From NCBI RefSeq assembly GCF_947495315.1, contig NZ_CANLYD010000001.1:620001-684000 (forward strand): a stretch of 64,000 bases of DNA. The letters are read 5' to 3'. Made by a program: the position numbers and the translations under genes. This document shows positions 59,724-64,000 of the stretch, piece by piece; position 1 is the first letter of the stretch; each line of letters opens with the position of its first letter. Below the pieces are notes generated by a model. The model searched no databases, was not told the DNA's origin, and was given only the letters and a program-made list of their open reading frames with translations. Source of the stretch: an uncultured Aquimarina sp. (GTDB lineage: Bacteria; Bacteroidota; Bacteroidia; Flavobacteriales; Flavobacteriaceae).

Positions 59724-59900
59724 TAAATATAAATTTAGTTAATCAATTTGATTAGCTTTTTATTATGGAAAAGGGATTTCTAATTCTATAATAAATCTCT
59801 AACGTTCTAAATTTAAATTTGAGCTTGTTATCCAATAAATATTACTGATAAAAAATAATCCAAAATGGTTATAATTTAATTTTCTTATCATTAAATTTTT

Positions 59901-60599
59901 TTAAAATGAGTATCCCAATTTTATTCCATAGCGAAATGCAGGAAGTACAATATCAGTATCCTGATTTCCATTTATACGGAAATCAAGATTAAGTCCATCA
60001 AAAACAGCATATTCAGAAAGCGCATCAGATACATCATCATAGAATTCATCTGGTATGGGCTGCTTTTCAACAAGTTTAATCTTATTAGTACTTATGCCAG
60101 GTCCTGCAATCAAAAAATCGATAAAGAAACGTTCCCAGATCATTAATTTATAGCCTATTTCCAATCCTCCAGCAAATGTTATTATATTGGCATCAATTTC
60201 GATAGTACTGTTCATTTGATTACTATCAGTATAAACACCTAAGATTTCATCGGTAAAATTCTGATATTTTGCGTAGGCTCCAACATAAAAACCAAATAAC
60301 CCATTTCTAGACTTCTGAGTATACCATCTGAATTCTGGTAAGATCTTGATTCCTTTAAAATTAAACTCATCGATAGAAATTCGATCTCCGTTAATTCCCG
60401 AAACTCTAAATATCCCTGAACCTGTTTTTAATCCTAATGAAATTCCAACACTAATTTTATCACTAATGGCTCGTTCATATTGAAGTTGAATAGTACCAAA
60501 AACAGGTAAAATAGGATCTATGCTAATATGATTTTTTTCCTGTGCCTGTGCCATACTTATTACAAGAAAACAAATGACTATCAAAATTTTATTTTGCAT
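59901..60599 (-). CDS. Outer-membrane beta-barrel protein
   Basis: 232 residues. A signal peptide (MQNKILIVICFLVISMAQAQ) precedes alternating strands (GTIQLQYERAISDKISVGISL; ILPEFRWYTQKSRNGLFGFY; AGGLEIGYKLMIWERFFIDF) and a C-terminal aromatic strand (FRYGIKLGYSF). It looks like a DUF3575-type or OmpW-like barrel. It may act as an outer-membrane partner for the RND pump 80 bp upstream, though a TolC-type channel would be expected for that role and is not present in the window. Confidence 0.82.
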   Translation of the reverse strand: MQNKILIVICFLVISMAQAQEKNHISIDPILPVFGTIQLQYERAISDKISVGISLGLKTGSGIFRVSGINGDRISIDEFNFKGIKILPEFRWYTQKSRNGLFGFYVGAYAKYQNFTDEILGVYTDSNQMNSTIEIDANIITFAGGLEIGYKLMIWERFFIDFLIAGPGISTNKIKLVEKQPIPDEFYDDVSDALSEYAVFDGLNLDFRINGNQDTDIVLPAFRYGIKLGYSF

Positions 60600-60679
60600 T
60601 ATACTGCAGTTTTTTAGTACGGTTCGTTAGGTATGTTAAACCTAAATATTAGTCATTTAATAAATTCTTAAGCAATTTT

Positions 60680-63600
60680 TTACTCCAACAACGTATCATC
60701 AAACACATATTCTTTATAATCCACCTTATATAATACACTATAAAATGAAGGAATAAATACTAAGGTAATCACAGTACCAAATAACAATCCAATCATAATA
60801 GTTACCGCCATAGGTTCCCACATTTCTCCTCCACCTAGATATAATGGAATTAGACCGAGTACTGTAGTAAATGTTGCTAAAAGAATAGGTCGAAAACGTT
60901 GAATACAAGCTGCGATAATTGCATCTTGAGGTTTTCGTTTCAATTCGTTTTCTTCTATTTCTATCCTATCTATTAAAACAATGGCATTATTGATAACGAT
61001 TCCTGCTAAGGAGATTACACCTAAGAACGCCATAAAACCAAAAGGAACTCCAAAAATTAATAAACCTATTACCATACCAATCACACCAAGAGGAATGGTA
61101 GTAACAATCATTGTCATTTTTCTAAAAGAGTTAAATTGAATAATCAATAACATGACAATAATAAAAGCGGAAAGTGGTAAATATTTAGCCACAGCGCCCA
61201 TGTTTTCTGCACTATTCTCTGCATCTCCACCTAATGTATAAGTGTATTCTTTTCCCCATATTGATTCTTGTTCTTTTAACCATGGAATTACTATTGCAGT
61301 CACTTCTGAAGCATTTCCATCTTCGGTTAATTCACTGGATACATTGATGGTTCGTGTAAGGTTTAATCGCTTTATTTTGGAATATTGCCATTGCGGAATG
61401 ATATTCGCCACTTGTAATAAAGGAACACTTTTTCCAGAGTTTTGGCCGTAGATATTAAGCGTTTCCAGAGAAGCTAAGGATTGCTGTTTTCCTTGATTAC
61501 TGGTCATTACAATTGGAATAGACTTATCATTCTCTCTAAATTCTCCTGCCTGAAAACCATCTAATACAGTTTGAAGAGAGATGGCTACATCCTGATTTGT
61601 AATGCCTGCTAGCTGTGCTTTATTTTGGTCAATATCAATGACAAACTTTTTTCCTTTAGGTCCCCAATCATCCTTAATATTTTTAGTTCCTGAAATACTA
61701 AAGAGTTTTGCCTTGATTTCTTCGGCAATACTGGCTAGTTTATCCGGATTATCACCAGAAACCTTAATTTCTATTGGAGTTCCTCCACCGCCAGATCCTA
61801 ACAACCCGACTTTTATATCTGCATTAGGAAAAGTATCAAAGCAAAAAGCATCTAGTTGCTTTACCATATCATTATTTACCAAAAAAGAGGAAGTATTGAC
61901 TAAAATATGAGCGTAATTAGAATTGGGCTCATCGGCACTATACCCCAAATCATAGGATGATGGTCCTTCTCCAATATACGAAGACCAATCTACGATACCA
62001 TCTGTTTTTTCTTCAGTAACTTTTAGAGTATTCGTTATAAATTCTTCTATAGCTAATATGGTTTCTGTAGTACTTTCAATTTTTGTTCCTTGAGGTAAAT
62101 TAATATCTATCGTAATCATATTACGATCACTATCCGGGAAAAATACAAATGCCAATTTTGTGAAACCATAAAGTGATAAAAAGAACAATACTACAATACT
62201 TATCAAAACAGATTTTTTCCATGCTAAAGCGATTAGTATAAGATCTTTATATTTGGACTTCAATCCATCAATCATACGGTCCAAAAAGCCAACTTTGCCA
62301 TCCGCTCGTTTTTTAATTTTTAGAAAAAATACACAGAATAAAGTGATGATGCTTAGCGAAATAATCCAGGAAGATAAGAGAGCAATTGTAATTACTACAA
62401 AAATAGGTCCCATAATATCACCCATTACAGATTCTGCCATAAAAAATGCAAGAAATGCTGCAGAAGTTGTTAGCGTAGAAATCAATAAAGGCATAAATAA
62501 TTCGGCACACGAATCAATAGCCGCTTTTTTAACTTCAATGCCATTTTCCATTTTCACCATAATGGATTCTGCCACTACAATAGCATTATCCACCATCATT
62601 CCTAATGCCATAATCAAAGCCGCTAGTGTTATCTGATTAAGACCTATATCAATAAGTCCCATGACCATTAATGTCGTAATCGTTACAATCGGAATCAAAC
62701 TGGCAATAACCATTCCTGTACGGAATCCTAAGAAAATAAGCATTACTGCTAGTACAATAGCAATGGCTTGCATCAAATTTCCTAAAAAATCACTAATCTT
62801 AAGATCGATATATTGGTCTATAGATGCTAATCGAGAAACTTCTAATCCTACAGGGAGTTTTGCTTGCCATGCTGACAATAGCAGATCAATTTCCTCTCCT
62901 AATTGAATAATATTTCTGCCTTCTTTTAAGGAGATATGTAACGAAATTGCATCTTTTCCATTAATTCGTACTTTCTGATTAGGTGGATTAATATATCCTT
63001 TTTCTATATCTGTAATATCTCCCAAGGTAACTACTTGACCACTTTGCCCAATAGGAATCAGCATACTCTTGATATCTTCTATTTCATTAAAATTACCAGT
63101 TGGTTCTAATATGATACGTTCCTCTTCAATATTAACTTCTCCACCAGAATTCAGGATATTTGTACTTGCAATAATTCCTTGCAGACTGCTGGAGGTTAAT
63201 CCATATGTCTTGAGTTTTGTGTTGTCAAATTTCACAAAAACACGTTCTTCTTGTGCTCCATTGATTTCTACTTTGGCTGCATCTTCTAACTTAATCAGAT
63301 CATCACGAAGATCATCTGCTTGTTCCTTCATAGCAGCATATGAAAATCCATCACTGGTAATTCCCACAGCAATACCAAATACTTCTCCAATACCATCATC
63401 ATTCAATTGTGGTTGTACATTACTTGGTAATCCTTGTATTGTATTTAGCTTACGTCGCAATCGATCCCAAACTGGTTGTAACTGCTCAGGAGCAACTTCC
63501 ATTTTTAGCTCTACCTGAACGATGGAAAGTCCGGTTCTAGAAGTACTGGTTACTTTTTTTAGTTCAGGGAGTTCCTGCGCTATTTTCTCAATTTTGTCCG

Positions 63601-63790
63601 TTACCAATTCCTCAACACGTTCTGGACTTGCTCCTGGAAATGATGAAACAACAGATGCCACACGAATCGTATATGGCGGCATGCTATCTCGTGAAAGTGA
63701 AGCATAAAAAACCATCCCCATTACCATCACTACAGCAAGAATACTTAGAGCAACACGATTTTTTTCAATAGAAAATTTAGCAAAATTCAT
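60680..63790 (-). CDS. RND-family efflux pump, inner-membrane subunit
   Basis: 1036 residues, typical RND length. The N-terminal span (NRVALSILAVVMVMGMVFY), a conserved acidic pair in the TM4 region (MALGMMVDNAIVVAESIM) and a second set of spans at the C-terminus (MAFLGVISLAGIVINNAIVLID) are present. It exports substrates by proton antiport, together with the periplasmic adaptor whose end lies at 63812. The large periplasmic loops suit hydrophobic or toxic compounds; the substrate is not known. Confidence 0.94.
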   Translation of the reverse strand: MNFAKFSIEKNRVALSILAVVMVMGMVFYASLSRDSMPPYTIRVASVVSSFPGASPERVEELVTDKIEKIAQELPELKKVTSTSRTGLSIVQVELKMEVAPEQLQPVWDRLRRKLNTIQGLPSNVQPQLNDDGIGEVFGIAVGITSDGFSYAAMKEQADDLRDDLIKLEDAAKVEINGAQEERVFVKFDNTKLKTYGLTSSSLQGIIASTNILNSGGEVNIEEERIILEPTGNFNEIEDIKSMLIPIGQSGQVVTLGDITDIEKGYINPPNQKVRINGKDAISLHISLKEGRNIIQLGEEIDLLLSAWQAKLPVGLEVSRLASIDQYIDLKISDFLGNLMQAIAIVLAVMLIFLGFRTGMVIASLIPIVTITTLMVMGLIDIGLNQITLAALIMALGMMVDNAIVVAESIMVKMENGIEVKKAAIDSCAELFMPLLISTLTTSAAFLAFFMAESVMGDIMGPIFVVITIALLSSWIISLSIITLFCVFFLKIKKRADGKVGFLDRMIDGLKSKYKDLILIALAWKKSVLISIVVLFFLSLYGFTKLAFVFFPDSDRNMITIDINLPQGTKIESTTETILAIEEFITNTLKVTEEKTDGIVDWSSYIGEGPSSYDLGYSADEPNSNYAHILVNTSSFLVNNDMVKQLDAFCFDTFPNADIKVGLLGSGGGGTPIEIKVSGDNPDKLASIAEEIKAKLFSISGTKNIKDDWGPKGKKFVIDIDQNKAQLAGITNQDVAISLQTVLDGFQAGEFRENDKSIPIVMTSNQGKQQSLASLETLNIYGQNSGKSVPLLQVANIIPQWQYSKIKRLNLTRTINVSSELTEDGNASEVTAIVIPWLKEQESIWGKEYTYTLGGDAENSAENMGAVAKYLPLSAFIIVMLLIIQFNSFRKMTMIVTTIPLGVIGMVIGLLIFGVPFGFMAFLGVISLAGIVINNAIVLIDRIEIEENELKRKPQDAIIAACIQRFRPILLATFTTVLGLIPLYLGGGEMWEPMAVTIMIGLLFGTVITLVFIPSFYSVLYKVDYKEYVFDDTLLE

Positions 63791-63811
63791 ATATTCTTCT
63801 TTTGATAGTAG

Positions 63812-64000
63812 TTATTGTAACTTCACTTTTTGTCCGTCTAGCAGGGTCTGAAGCCCTGCGGTAGCGATTTTTTGCCCTTCTGCAAGACCGCTTTTAATTT
63901 TAAAACCATCTGTAGTAAGTTCTCCAATTTCTACGCGATGTTTTTTTGCAACACCTTTGGTTCCATCCTCAGATTCAATTAAAAAAACAAAATTACCTTC
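63812..64000 (-). CDS. Periplasmic adaptor (HlyD/MFP-like), C-terminal fragment
   Basis: The last 62 codons of a gene that continues beyond the right edge. The peptide contains NFVFLIESEDGTKGVAKKHR followed by EIGELTTDGFKIKSGLAEGQ and ends LLDGQKVKLQ, the typical end of membrane-fusion proteins of RND pumps. It precedes the RND gene by 21 bp on the same strand, so the two form one operon. Confidence 0.88.
   Translation of the reverse strand, partial: EGNFVFLIESEDGTKGVAKKHRVEIGELTTDGFKIKSGLAEGQKIATAGLQTLLDGQKVKLQ

Overview
The window reads as chromosomal DNA of a marine-type Flavobacteriaceae bacterium (phylum Bacteroidota; an Aquimarina-like organism is an inference, not a database result). 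The base composition is AT-rich. Supporting signs are a TonB-dependent receptor with a carboxypeptidase-like N-terminal domain, SusD-free outer-membrane beta-barrels, a T9SS C-terminal sorting domain on a subtilase, DUF4159/BatA/DUF4175/MoxR genes, YHYH and DUF2490 proteins, weak Shine-Dalgarno sequences, and TTTG/TAnnTTTG-like promoters. I saw no rRNA, tRNA, CRISPR array, integrase or transposase.

Layout. 0-8 kb: the 5' part of an acetyltransferase-like gene (minus strand), two tandem pairs of single-domain response regulators, then a TonB-dependent receptor overlapping a YfiR-domain histidine kinase. 8-12 kb: housekeeping and small genes (DinB-like, uracil-DNA glycosylase family, YHS, SnoaL-like, a double-AraC regulator). 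12.4-23.7 kb: a long plus-strand block of Tat-signal TldD, TldE, DUF4159, MoxR ATPase, DUF58, BatA-like, DUF4175 and a membrane protein. 23.7-31.8 kb: an accessory region with a caspase-like protease and a NACHT NTPase carrying N-terminal nuclease-like and C-terminal TOPRIM domains. Each of these two genes is preceded by a copy of the same 77-bp promoter-like repeat. Hairpin-flanked genes follow, then a dense field of short palindromic repeats around a GIY-YIG nuclease gene. 31.8-41.8 kb: AsmA-like protein, DHFR-like reductase, a GIY-YIG remnant, Lrp regulator, GNAT, amino-acid permease, secreted Pcm, YHYH lipoprotein and MORN lipoprotein.

41.8-53.8 kb is the most system-like region. One minus-strand operon encodes an ECF-like sigma factor, a membrane protein with anti-sigma-like topology, a T9SS-secreted subtilase with a 17-Asp tract, and a membrane-anchored TPR-CHAT protease. 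A second operon just downstream encodes DUF2490, a P-loop NTPase, a small membrane protein, an HTTM-DCC fusion and an ABC exporter with degenerate ATPase motifs. The sigma gene and the second operon share an upstream motif, TGTCAC-N18-TTATACAGGTAA, with identical spacing, so I predict both are driven by this sigma factor.

54-64 kb: two universal stress proteins, a small membrane protein, an operon of lipoprotein, DUF2235 hydrolase and potassium channel, then a beta-barrel protein and an RND efflux pump with the end of its periplasmic adaptor at the window edge.
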